From assembly GCA_003054695.1 (NCBI GenBank), contig QAZA01000011.1, positions 1 through 64,000 on the forward strand: DNA of 64,000 nucleotides, in the 5' to 3' direction. This document shows, piece by piece, positions 42,130 through 50,388 of the stretch. The DNA is from Verrucomicrobia bacterium LW23 (GTDB lineage Bacteria; Verrucomicrobiota; Verrucomicrobiia; Methylacidiphilales; UBA1321). The position numbers and the translations under genes were made by a program. Below the pieces are notes generated by a model. It worked only from the letters and a program-made list of their open reading frames with translations, was not told where the DNA came from and searched no databases. Each line of letters opens with the position of its first letter. Within the stretch, counting starts at the first letter, position 1.

Positions 42130-43244
42130 TGCCACGCTACGAATACCCTGCCGATTTTTACGCAGATGACAAAGATATTTCTGATCTCTTTGCTGCGAGT
42201 GGCTTTACATCAAAGCGGCTACTCAATTTGGCACTCGAGCGAGGTATAGTCCTATCGAGTGAATTAAGCAAGGAATCATTAATTGATTTTCTCTCATTAC
42301 TCCCTTTGTCCTGGAGGGAACTGCAGGGGCTACTAAAGGCGATCGAGTCTCCCGATAAAGGCGAAAAACTCACAACCTGCAAATTTGATACCTCAGTAGA
42401 TTTAGATGAGGTTGAGAAAGCTGTTTTTGATGTGCGAGATTTACGAGGCACACTTGATAATGAAGCGTATATAATTAATAGAAAGGATGGTGGCATATAT
42501 ATTCAAGTTATATATAGCGAAGTTGATCCTACGTCGACTAGAACTATACAACGGCTCCATAAGGAAATGGAGATTCTAATTAATAAGTCCGCCAAAGGCT
42601 TCGAGGTTCGATATCCGCAGAATTCCAGAGGTGAGGCTATTGTTGACAAGATTTTTTCGACGATTCCAGTACCTGAAGGACAAGAAAAGCCCAGGCAAAC
42701 AAGAATTGAACTTTCAGGGGTAATACATCCTGAAAAGCGAACAGAGTTTTTTATAATAATAATAGACAGTCTAAAGGGATTTAAGAGGAGGGATGTGCTA
42801 GATCTTAAGCTTAATAGGATTTCATCTGATAACACTGATAGTGAGGATGAGGATGAGAAGCAAGAAGCTGAAGACAAAATGCGGAATGCTGTAAAGCGAA
42901 TGGCTCTATCTGGTGGAGCACTTTTGTCAACGCCGCAGTTCAAACAAATATCCGATGATGGATTTGCAATATATCGAATAGTTTGGGAGGCTCGCGAAAT
43001 AGATGGCAATGGAAACATTTATGAACTGGAAGCCCTGTTCAAGGATCCAGAAAATGGCATTGGATTTGCTTACCATATCAGGGGAATACGGGAGTTTGAC
43101 GGGGACAAGTACACTGGACTCAAAAAGCAAATATCCTTAGACCAGAAGAATCGACTTCATGATCTCATCGTAGAAGCGGCTTATTCAGCCTTAGATGTCA
43201 TCCATAAGAGTATTACCCTACCAAAAATTGAAGGACCATTATGA
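42129..43244 (+). CDS. Cargo operon gene B: unknown protein
   Basis: I do not recognise this 371-residue protein. Its first 60 residues (LFAASGFTSKRLLNLALERG, SLIDFLSLLPLSWRELQGLL) look helical and could be a SAP/LEM-like nucleic-acid-binding fold, although this is weak. The middle (KFDTSVDLDEVEKAVFDVRD) and a highly acidic segment (SSDNTDSEDEDEKQEAEDK, near 235-255) separate it from a C-terminal beta-rich region (GFAIYRIVWEAREIDGNGNI). It overlaps gene A by one base and gene C by four (ATGA), so the three are probably made together. Confidence 0.6.
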   Translation: MPRYEYPADFYADDKDISDLFAASGFTSKRLLNLALERGIVLSSELSKESLIDFLSLLPLSWRELQGLLKAIESPDKGEKLTTCKFDTSVDLDEVEKAVFDVRDLRGTLDNEAYIINRKDGGIYIQVIYSEVDPTSTRTIQRLHKEMEILINKSAKGFEVRYPQNSRGEAIVDKIFSTIPVPEGQEKPRQTRIELSGVIHPEKRTEFFIIIIDSLKGFKRRDVLDLKLNRISSDNTDSEDEDEKQEAEDKMRNAVKRMALSGGALLSTPQFKQISDDGFAIYRIVWEAREIDGNGNIYELEALFKDPENGIGFAYHIRGIREFDGDKYTGLKKQISLDQKNRLHDLIVEAAYSALDVIHKSITLPKIEGPL

Positions 43245-43927
43245 GTTCGCGTATTCGATGGTTAAACGTGAAGTGTAACGTGCAGAAGCCTCTCGAACGA
43301 ATAACGGAAGGTATGTACGATGACGAATATACGCTTGGGGCAAGCTCTGGATTCATAACTAAAAGGGTAACCAGTTCATTCGTTCAGGGGCAATATGTTG
43401 AGCGCTTTCAACGCAAAATTCAGTTGATTGATCCGTTGGGAACTGAGTATAGTACTGATACTATTGAGTATATAATTACGGATTTCAAATTTTTTGTAGA
43501 TTCGCCGGAGATTGAGATTCTTAATGCTCCTAGGTCTATCGCTCCGGCAATAAATCAAATAGCAAATATTCTTGGCCTTGGAAGTGTCATTACGCCAGTG
43601 TCTGTATCTCCTTCAAGCTGGCTTGAGTACGCCGAAGGCCTTAACAATATCTGCGTGAAAAATGCTCAATTCTCGAGGATAAGCCTAGCTGAGAATGTAA
43701 GCGCAAAAGTGCAAATAACAGGTACTGTTGATGTAAGAAGTTTTTTTGAATTGTTAGCTGGCTCCAAATCGAGCTTCATTGACAAACTCGACGTTATTGG
43801 AGATCTTCATGGGGAGCGAATTAGATTTTCATTGAGGGAAGACGGGAAAGCGATATTAAATAATCATGATGACAACGTATGTTTAATGCTACGCGATGCA
43901 CTTTCTAACTTGATTAGTAGCAAATAG
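43241..43927 (+). CDS. Cargo operon gene C: unknown protein
   Basis: The 228-residue protein starts in an ATGA overlap with gene B. It has beta-rich N-terminal sequence (RIRWLNVKCNVQKPLERITE, FVQGQYVERFQRKIQLID) and mixed C-terminal sequence (AENVSAKVQITGTVDVRSFF). No catalytic motif or membrane span is visible. Very AT-rich: 43441-43500 has 15 G+C of 60. Its tight coupling suggests it forms a complex with B. Confidence 0.6.
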   Translation: MSSRIRWLNVKCNVQKPLERITEGMYDDEYTLGASSGFITKRVTSSFVQGQYVERFQRKIQLIDPLGTEYSTDTIEYIITDFKFFVDSPEIEILNAPRSIAPAINQIANILGLGSVITPVSVSPSSWLEYAEGLNNICVKNAQFSRISLAENVSAKVQITGTVDVRSFFELLAGSKSSFIDKLDVIGDLHGERIRFSLREDGKAILNNHDDNVCLMLRDALSNLISSK

Positions 43928-43933
43928 AATTCT

Positions 43934-44656
43934 ATGGAATTACATGATATCTTGAACCGTCGATCAGACCTTAGCACCTTTTTAGTTCATCTTACTCGCG
44001 CTAACGGCGAAATGTCAGCACAGGATAATCTTACGAAAATAATTGAATCTAGATTTATTGAAGCTCGCAACGTATATGGACACCTTAAATCTAGAGCGGC
44101 AAGCAACCCAGAGGCAGTAACAAATCAAAAAGTCGTTTGTTTTACAGAGACTCCGTTGGAGTACGCTCATTTACTTTCTGAGAATATTGAGAATAGAACG
44201 TTTCATTTTGAACCCTATGGGATTGTAATTACAAAGAAGATAGCCAGGCGAAGAGGTGTCAATCCTGTTTGGTATTTAGACATGACTATCGGTCACGATT
44301 GGTTAACTAAAAATTTCGATACGCTTGCGGCTAAATTCATAACAAACCCCACGGAATTTCGTGCGCTAGAGAAGGTTTTTCCCTACATCGAGCACATGGG
44401 CGATACTACGAGTTGTGGCGGAACTAGAAAGGAGTTTTGGTGGGAACGAGAATGGAGGCATATAGGAAACTTTGAACTTCCCGGAAAGATAATTTGCCTT
44501 TGTCCAGAGGCTGATATCCCACATTTTTCTAAGCTACTAAAAAGTCAATGTATGGAAAAATCCCCTTTAGATGGCTTTTGCATTGATCCTAAATGGAGTA
44601 TGGAGAGAGTTATTGCTAAGCTAGCCAATTTTCCAGACTCTGATGTCATTATATAG
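43934..44656 (+). CDS. Cargo operon gene D: AbiGi-family protein
   Basis: The 240-residue protein matches the AbiGi family of abortive phage-resistance proteins: DILNRRSDLSTFLVHLTRAN, IIESRFIEARNVYGHLKSRA, VVCFTETPLEYAHLL, FEPYGIVITKKIARRRGVNP followed by VWYLD, and EFWWEREWRH. AbiGi is described as the antitoxin partner of AbiGii, but I see no AbiGii-like nucleotidyltransferase here. The 'HLTR...L..II' opening also recalls DarT-like ADP-ribosyltransferases; this is speculative. It starts 6 bases after gene C. Confidence 0.75.
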   Translation: MELHDILNRRSDLSTFLVHLTRANGEMSAQDNLTKIIESRFIEARNVYGHLKSRAASNPEAVTNQKVVCFTETPLEYAHLLSENIENRTFHFEPYGIVITKKIARRRGVNPVWYLDMTIGHDWLTKNFDTLAAKFITNPTEFRALEKVFPYIEHMGDTTSCGGTRKEFWWEREWRHIGNFELPGKIICLCPEADIPHFSKLLKSQCMEKSPLDGFCIDPKWSMERVIAKLANFPDSDVII

Positions 44657-44889
44657 TGTGCCACAGCATTTCCTGACCTACAGTCTTTTCGAGGCCTATT
44701 AAGGAATCTTTTCCATTTCTCCTCTGGTGCTAGGGTAAAGCGACCCTCCTCGTTTTCGCGTGAGAGGTGTATTTTTTCCATTTCCCACTTTTTTAGGGGC
44801 GGTTTGCGGCGGTTTTGTCTCTGAAAGTGGCGCTTTGCAGGGTAGGAAGTGGGGTGGGAAATTTCCCATTGACTTCCTGCCTGGCGCAT

Positions 44890-45156
44890 ATGAGTTGCGC
44901 GATTGATTTGACGTTGTATTCGGAGGTGCCGGCGACCCTTGTTATTGGGGGGCGGGCGGTTGACGTGTTGGTGTTGGCTCGGGTGGTTCCGCGTGAGGAG
45001 CCGGACTACATCTTTGACGCGGGCGGCAATGCGGTTGGCCAGCGGGTGGAGGTGTTTACGGCGGATGGTGAGCGCCAGGGAATTACGGAAGTGCGGTATC
45101 ACGCTCCGATTCCGGCGGCGGAGATCGCCAGGCGGCGGGCGGAGGCGGGGCGATGA
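44890..45156 (+). CDS. Small hypothetical phage protein
   Basis: The 88-residue protein (CAIDLTLYSEVPATLVIGGR, YIFDAGGNAVGQRVEVFTAD) returns to the GC-rich phage composition after the cargo operon. It overlaps the ParB-like gene by 4 bases. It is beta-rich and unknown. An in-frame start at 44815 is possible but passes through low-GC leader DNA. Confidence 0.5.
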   Translation: MSCAIDLTLYSEVPATLVIGGRAVDVLVLARVVPREEPDYIFDAGGNAVGQRVEVFTADGERQGITEVRYHAPIPAAEIARRRAEAGR

Positions 45157-45824
45157 GCAGCGAGGAGGCGATGGGCATCGCGACGGGCATCGCTACGGCG
45201 AAGGCGCTGGCGGATGGGGTGCAGGTGTGGTGTCAGCATGAGAAGCTGGTGCCGGTGGAGGAGTTGCGGGCGAATCCTCGTAATCCCAATACGCATCCGG
45301 AGGGGCAGATTGAGATGTTGGCGCGCAATATCCAGCATTTCGGGTGGCGTCATCCGATTACAGTGTCCCGGCGGTCCGGTTGCATTGTGGCGGGGCATGG
45401 GCGGTTGATGGCGGCGCAGCGGCTTGGGTTGCGGATTGTTCCTGTTGATACGCAGGATTTTGCGAGCGACAGCGACGAGCTGGCCGTGCTGGTGGCGGAC
45501 AACCGGCTGGCGGAGCTGGCTGTTGTCGACAACGCGGAGCTGGGGCGGATTGTGGGCGAGCTGAAGGCGGATGGGCTGGACGCCGTGCTGGCCGGCTTTA
45601 GTGACGATGATCTTGCGGACTTGCTTGCTGATGAGTCCTGCGACGATGCGTCGGACGCCGGCGGAGAGTCCGACACCGACGACGTGACAGTTGCCGTTGG
45701 CGAGTTCCGCTGCCGTGTCGACGCAGCGCGGTTTGCCGCCTGGAAGCGGGAGGCCAAGAGCGAGGACGGCTGCGAGGACAAGGCCGACTTTGAGGACCTG
45801 ATTCGCCGGCGACTGCACCTTTAA
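45153..45824 (+). CDS. ParB/Srx-domain phage protein
   Basis: The 223-residue protein has the ParB N-terminal (Srx-fold) domain: ELRANPRNPNTHPEGQIEML, NIQHFGWRHPITVSRRSG, CIVAGHGRLMAAQRLG, and VPVDTQDF. Phage proteins of this kind usually occur near terminases or methyltransferases and may act as nucleases or CTPase clamps. The C-terminus is acidic. It starts in an ATGA overlap. Confidence 0.8.
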   Translation: MSSEEAMGIATGIATAKALADGVQVWCQHEKLVPVEELRANPRNPNTHPEGQIEMLARNIQHFGWRHPITVSRRSGCIVAGHGRLMAAQRLGLRIVPVDTQDFASDSDELAVLVADNRLAELAVVDNAELGRIVGELKADGLDAVLAGFSDDDLADLLADESCDDASDAGGESDTDDVTVAVGEFRCRVDAARFAAWKREAKSEDGCEDKADFEDLIRRRLHL

Positions 45825-45877
45825 CTCGCCAAATTTGTATCACACGCTTTCTCCATTCTTCACCTGTACGCTGCACC

Positions 45878-46504
45878 ATGACGACGACACCCGCATTGCC
45901 GGCCGACGCGGCCGAAAAGATCCTGGCTGCCGACTTCAAGAATATTGTCCGTAAAGTACAGGAGGGCAAGCCGTTGACGGTTGCCGAGCGGGCGTGCGTG
46001 GAGTCGCGGGCGGCGGGCAGCACCGACAGCACGGCGTTTGCGAAGAACCTGGTGGAGCTGGCGGCGATTCTTGGCGTGACGCGGCGGACGCTTTGCTCCT
46101 GGCAAAAGCTGCCTGGCGCGCCCCGGCCGCAAAGCAATGGCACGTGGTCCATGGCGGAGTGGCGCGAGTTTGTGCGCACGCGCGGGTTGAAGGCGCGCGT
46201 TACTTCCGCCGGCAACGAGGAGGCGCTGAAGGCGCGCAAGTTGCTGGCGGAAGTTGAGGAACGGGAGCTGAAAGTGGCAATTCGCAAGGGCGAGTACGTG
46301 CCGCTGGCGGAGGTGCGCGCCGCCTGGATGCGCGCCATTGGCAAGGCGACGGAACAGCTGCGCGCTCGGTTCGAGAACGAGCTGCCGCCGATCCTCTCCG
46401 GCCTCGACGCGGTGGGCATTCAGTCCGAGTGCCGCCGAGCAATCGACGGTGTGCTGGCCGTCCTCCACGGAGGCGACGGCGCCGCAAAGGAAATTTCCGA
46501 CTGA
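45878..46504 (+). CDS. Terminase small subunit (Nu1-like)
   Basis: The 208-residue protein has an HTH-like segment (LAAILGVTRRTLCSWQKLPG) followed by a long helical region. The large terminase gene starts 3 bases later, which fits the small subunit that recognises the packaging site. Confidence 0.75.
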   Translation: MTTTPALPADAAEKILAADFKNIVRKVQEGKPLTVAERACVESRAAGSTDSTAFAKNLVELAAILGVTRRTLCSWQKLPGAPRPQSNGTWSMAEWREFVRTRGLKARVTSAGNEEALKARKLLAEVEERELKVAIRKGEYVPLAEVRAAWMRAIGKATEQLRARFENELPPILSGLDAVGIQSECRRAIDGVLAVLHGGDGAAKEISD

Positions 46505-46507
46505 GCC

Positions 46508-48415
46508 ATGGCAACCGCTTCAATAGCCTTAGCCTCAACTACTTCCCTCCGCCTTCGCGCTCCCGTCGCCGCCGCGCCGCGCACTACGCGCACCACGGCC
46601 GACGTCCTCGACGCGATTGTGCGCGACGCTTGGCAACCGCCGGACCGCCGGCCTGTGGAGCAGTGGGCCGAGGAGCACATCACGGCCATCCCGTACTCTC
46701 CGAATCCCGGCCCGTTCCGCGTCGGCAACTCGCCGCACCTCCGCGAAGTCTTTGCGGCGATGATAGATCCGCGCAAGCGCATCGTTTCCATTGTGGCGCC
46801 GGTGCAATCCAGCAAATCGCTGGGGCTGGAGATTGTCGCCAGCTACATCGTGGCCAATCAGCCGGGGCCGATGCTGTGGCTTTCTCAAACCGACGACGAG
46901 GCGAAGGACCAGAGCGAAGGCCGGCTGCAGCCGCTGTACGATCATTGCCCGCCCGTGGCGCGACTGATGCCCGCCGGCCGCAACCGGCACAAGCGCAAAA
47001 ACGCCAGCATCGTCTTTGATAACGGCATGACGCTGTGGATCTTAGGCGCCAACAACAAGACGAATCTGCAGCGGCGCTCCATCCGCTGGCTGATTGGCGA
47101 CGAGACGTGGCGCTGGCCGGCCGGCCACATGGCCGAGGCGGAGGCGCGCGTGACGGCGTTTGGCTGGCTGGGCAAATGCATTTTCGCCTCGCAGGCCGGC
47201 GAGGAAGACGACGATACCGACCGCAAGTTTCGGGAAACCGACCAGCGCGAATGGACCTTCGCGTGCCCGCACTGCGCCCACCGCCAGGCGTACAAGTGGG
47301 AGAACATCGAGTGGAGCAAGGATTGCAAGGACGCTGACGAGCAGTACGACTTTGCGAAGATCCGCGCCAGCACGGCGTTGCGGTGCGAGAACGAATCGTG
47401 CAACGCCTACCTGGAGGACACCGACGAGACGCGTCGGCGCCTCGCCGCCACCGGGGCGTTCGTCGCGCAAAATCCCACCGCCGCGCGGGAGAACGTTGGC
47501 TTTCACTGGAACGCCCTGGCCACGATGAGCTGGGGCAAGCTGGCCGAGATGTACCTGCGCGCCAAAACCGCCGCGCGCAAGGGCGATACCACCGAGCTTA
47601 AGAAGTTCTACCAGAAGCGCTTAGCGCTGCCGTGGAAAGACTACCTCGAAGACTTCAAGATCGAGATCGTGCGCAGCGGCTACCGCATGGGCGAGCTGTG
47701 GGACGATGAAGCCGCCCTCGACCGCGCCGGCCGCATCATCGCCGCCCCGCTCCCGCCGCCGCCGGCCGAGGGAGGCGCCGCCGCCGCGCCGCGCGTGCCC
47801 GTGCGCGTGCTCACCGTCGACGTGCAGATGGACCACTTCTATTGCGTGGTGCGCTCGTGGTCCGCCGCAGGCGCCTCGCGCAAGCTGTGGGCCGAGCGCA
47901 TCAACGTGTGGGAGGACATCGACCGCGTGCAAAAGCGCTTCGGCATCCACGCCGGCCTGGTGTTCGTCGACGCCAACTACAACTCCTTCGAGACCTACCG
48001 CCAATGCAGCCTGCGCGGCTGGACCGCCCTCATCGGCGACCCGCGCCCCACCTTCCCGCACCGCATCCCCGCCGGCAACGGCCAGGCCGCCCGCACCGTC
48101 GAGCGCTTCTACAGCTCCTGCAACCGCATCAGCGTCGAACGCCGCACCTGCCGCATGCACCGCTTCTCCAACCTCAACGTCAAAGACTGCCTCGCCAGGC
48201 TACGGAGAGGCGGCGCCTGGGAAATCCCCGACGACGCGCCGGAGGAATATGTGGCGTCGCTGGACTCCGAGTGGCGCGTGAAGGACAAAGGCAAGTGGAT
48301 CTGGAAGCAGATTGGGAATAGGCCGAATCACTTCTTTGACTGCGAAGTTATGCAGACGGCGGCGGCGCTGATGGTGAAGGTGGTGGGAGTGGATCCAGGC
48401 AATCAAGTAGTGTAA
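46508..48415 (+). CDS. Terminase large subunit (GpA/lambda type)
   Basis: The 635-residue protein packages DNA. The ATPase domain has the Walker A-like APVQSSKS (97-104), Walker B RWLIGDE (near 193-199), and a zinc-binding pair CPHC...C..C (near 255-300, with CENESC). The nuclease part has VLTVDVQMDHFYCVV and VFVDANYNSFETY (candidate Asp residues). The architecture is that of lambda GpA. The gene ends 14 bases before the convergent ApeA-like gene. Confidence 0.88.
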   Translation: MATASIALASTTSLRLRAPVAAAPRTTRTTADVLDAIVRDAWQPPDRRPVEQWAEEHITAIPYSPNPGPFRVGNSPHLREVFAAMIDPRKRIVSIVAPVQSSKSLGLEIVASYIVANQPGPMLWLSQTDDEAKDQSEGRLQPLYDHCPPVARLMPAGRNRHKRKNASIVFDNGMTLWILGANNKTNLQRRSIRWLIGDETWRWPAGHMAEAEARVTAFGWLGKCIFASQAGEEDDDTDRKFRETDQREWTFACPHCAHRQAYKWENIEWSKDCKDADEQYDFAKIRASTALRCENESCNAYLEDTDETRRRLAATGAFVAQNPTAARENVGFHWNALATMSWGKLAEMYLRAKTAARKGDTTELKKFYQKRLALPWKDYLEDFKIEIVRSGYRMGELWDDEAALDRAGRIIAAPLPPPPAEGGAAAAPRVPVRVLTVDVQMDHFYCVVRSWSAAGASRKLWAERINVWEDIDRVQKRFGIHAGLVFVDANYNSFETYRQCSLRGWTALIGDPRPTFPHRIPAGNGQAARTVERFYSSCNRISVERRTCRMHRFSNLNVKDCLARLRRGGAWEIPDDAPEEYVASLDSEWRVKDKGKWIWKQIGNRPNHFFDCEVMQTAAALMVKVVGVDPGNQVV

Positions 48416-48428
48416 ACACGACATTAAC

Positions 48429-49928
48429 TTAGGAAATAGTTGAGCCACGAACAGAATTCAAGCGTATGGTAGCTTGTACGATGGCGCTTTCATTAAAACC
48501 TAGCTGTTCAAGTATTAGGGCAAATAGGGCCTCTCTCCAATGTGCAATCGCATTGTACAATCTTGCTCCTGTAAGACGATCTGTCGAGAGCTGATGGGTT
48601 ATGGCATTGCGAGTATCGACGGTTTCTCCAATGAAGGCACTAGCGCGTGCGGTTGAGAATCGAGAGAAAACTTGGTGATTGGGTAGTAGTATAGCTAAAT
48701 CGGTTAGTCGTCTGCGTAGTGAATATTCGTTAGCGTATCTTAAAGTGTTGCGAAGCTTTTGCCTGAGAGGGTCTGGTAAAGTTTGTGGAATTGCGTTTGT
48801 AAGCCTTGGATATGTTTCGCTATCATAATGATCTTGTTCTATGTAGATTCCGTCATGAAATGTTCGGTGGTAAGATTCAAGAGCCTGCATAAGGGTTATA
48901 AAAGAGTTGTCTAAATAACTATTTTCTTGAGATTGTAAATACAAGTTTACAATAGGTTCGAGCGAGCTTTGTAATTCAAACCATCGTTCCACAATGTTTT
49001 GAAAAGTAGTTGATATTGATGAATATTGAACCGGATTAGTAGTGGGATCATAAGATAACCTTGACTGAAGTATATATTTTCGACTCCAGTATTCTACAGA
49101 GGGATCAAAAGGAGAGACTCCCTCTACCAGCTCGTGAAAATTGCACGTATCTATACTAATATAGCACTCTCCAAGGAAATTAACTAACGTCCTAAATGTG
49201 TACTCAACGGATTCAAATTCTTCAAGCGATTTTAGATCAGTATGCTTTATAGATATGCCATCAAGGTGAGAGAATGCAATCATTGGATTGCTCGTAGTTT
49301 GCTTTACAGTAGCAGAATGGCGGCTCGCAATTACGAATCCATTAGTCAGATTCGATACCCACTCAGGATTTACGCGATGGACTATATTATAGGCATTCTC
49401 GCTGTTAGAAGGTATGTAAACCCTAGTCATATGGTATGTCCATGCATGTAAATTAGAATACACAACTTCCATTCTACGGAATTGGATATCGTTTTCAGAA
49501 GTAAATCGTCTCCCCCTAAAAACTCGCTCAATATTTAGGTCGACCGTCTTGCTGAAGACATGCTGCAGTGGGCGATTAGTCTGGCCGACGCAAATGGAAT
49601 GACAGCAAGTGTACGATTCTCCTGAGATAGCATTTCCTACAATTAGATTGGGACCTCGTATACTATCAATTCTAATATTGTTCGCAAGGGGGCCCCATAG
49701 CGACGATATTGTGATCTCTGAATCACTTATTTCCAGTGCTCCATGGGACGCACTTTGGTTGTTTGATTCTACTTGTATTGCAGACTCTGCTACTCCATTA
49801 GTAGCTGAAAAAGCAGCAACAAGCTCTTCTTCCGGGGATAATGCAGATAGTTCAGAGCTTCCAAGCAACGGTATTTGGCCTGCGGCTCCTGGATCCCACC
49901 ACACGCCTTGAACTTGAGTACTTTTCAT
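48429..49928 (-). CDS. ApeA-like HEPN-domain antiphage protein
   Basis: The 499-residue protein, on the opposite strand to all surrounding late genes, resembles ApeA: an N-terminal beta-rich domain (VQGVWWDPGAAGQIPLL, IRIDSIRGPNLIVGNAISGE, then FRGRRFTSENDIQFRRMEVV and YSNLHAWT), and a C-terminal HEPN domain with ITLMQALESYHRTF and the RNase motif VDTRNAITHQL (Arg440-x4-His445). ApeA proteins restrict phages, probably by cleaving RNA in infected cells. The gene is AT-rich (48901-48960 has 16 G+C of 60) and sits between terminase and head-joining genes. Likely phage-borne defence cargo. Confidence 0.75.
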   Translation of the reverse strand: MKSTQVQGVWWDPGAAGQIPLLGSSELSALSPEEELVAAFSATNGVAESAIQVESNNQSASHGALEISDSEITISSLWGPLANNIRIDSIRGPNLIVGNAISGESYTCCHSICVGQTNRPLQHVFSKTVDLNIERVFRGRRFTSENDIQFRRMEVVYSNLHAWTYHMTRVYIPSNSENAYNIVHRVNPEWVSNLTNGFVIASRHSATVKQTTSNPMIAFSHLDGISIKHTDLKSLEEFESVEYTFRTLVNFLGECYISIDTCNFHELVEGVSPFDPSVEYWSRKYILQSRLSYDPTTNPVQYSSISTTFQNIVERWFELQSSLEPIVNLYLQSQENSYLDNSFITLMQALESYHRTFHDGIYIEQDHYDSETYPRLTNAIPQTLPDPLRQKLRNTLRYANEYSLRRRLTDLAILLPNHQVFSRFSTARASAFIGETVDTRNAITHQLSTDRLTGARLYNAIAHWREALFALILEQLGFNESAIVQATIRLNSVRGSTIS

Positions 49929-49938
49929 TCGTGTTGTC

Positions 49939-49966
49939 GTTATAGCACTTATTTGTGTGGGAGCAA
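49939..49966 (-). promoter_or_regulatory. Candidate promoter of the ApeA-like gene
   Basis: On the minus strand, TTGCTC (49966-49961) and TATAAC (49944-49939) are separated by 16 bases. Transcription would start only a few bases before the ATG at 49928. Confidence 0.35.
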
Positions 49967-50028
49967 CATTAAGCGTGAGTTAGGAATTTCGTATTGTCTG
50001 AATCATAGATTGACTCTTCTGCTTCCAT

Positions 50029-50292
50029 GTGGCGTCACAGGGCATATTCACAGTCGGCTTCACAATCTCCGAAATCCTCCAGATCCAACAGCAAGCGAAG
50101 AAAATGCTGCTGGAGGGCAAGACCGTTATGTCGTGGACGGACACTGGCACGACGACTACCAAGCAATTCCCGATGACCGTACGGGAGGTGCTCGAGGAGT
50201 GTGCTTATGCGTTGCGCAAGTTGCAGCCGGCGGCGTATCCGTCCGCGCCGGTGGCTGCGTCGTCGTCGGTGTGCGGTTACCTCCCGAAATAG
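50029..50292 (+). CDS. gpW-like head-tail joining protein
   Basis: The 87-residue protein starts at GTG 50029 (MASQGIFTVG) and contains FTISEILQIQQQAKKMLLEG, then TREVLEECAYALRKL-type sequence, in the length and position of lambda gpW, which plugs the head-tail interface. It is followed by the portal gene, as in lambda. Confidence 0.7.
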   Translation: MASQGIFTVGFTISEILQIQQQAKKMLLEGKTVMSWTDTGTTTTKQFPMTVREVLEECAYALRKLQPAAYPSAPVAASSSVCGYLPK

Positions 50293-50388
50293 CTTTGATG
50301 TGCAGTCGTCTGCACTTCGTTGTACTTGCGAAAGTACATCGGTTCCGTCAACTCCGTTCGCCCGCCCTTACTTTTTCTCTCCCCGCTC

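Noticed and set aside
43934-44656. Gene D as an unrelated phage structural protein
   Set aside because: The AbiGi-type motifs (VCFTETPLE, FEPYGIVITK, GVNPVWYLD) and the cargo composition make this unlikely.
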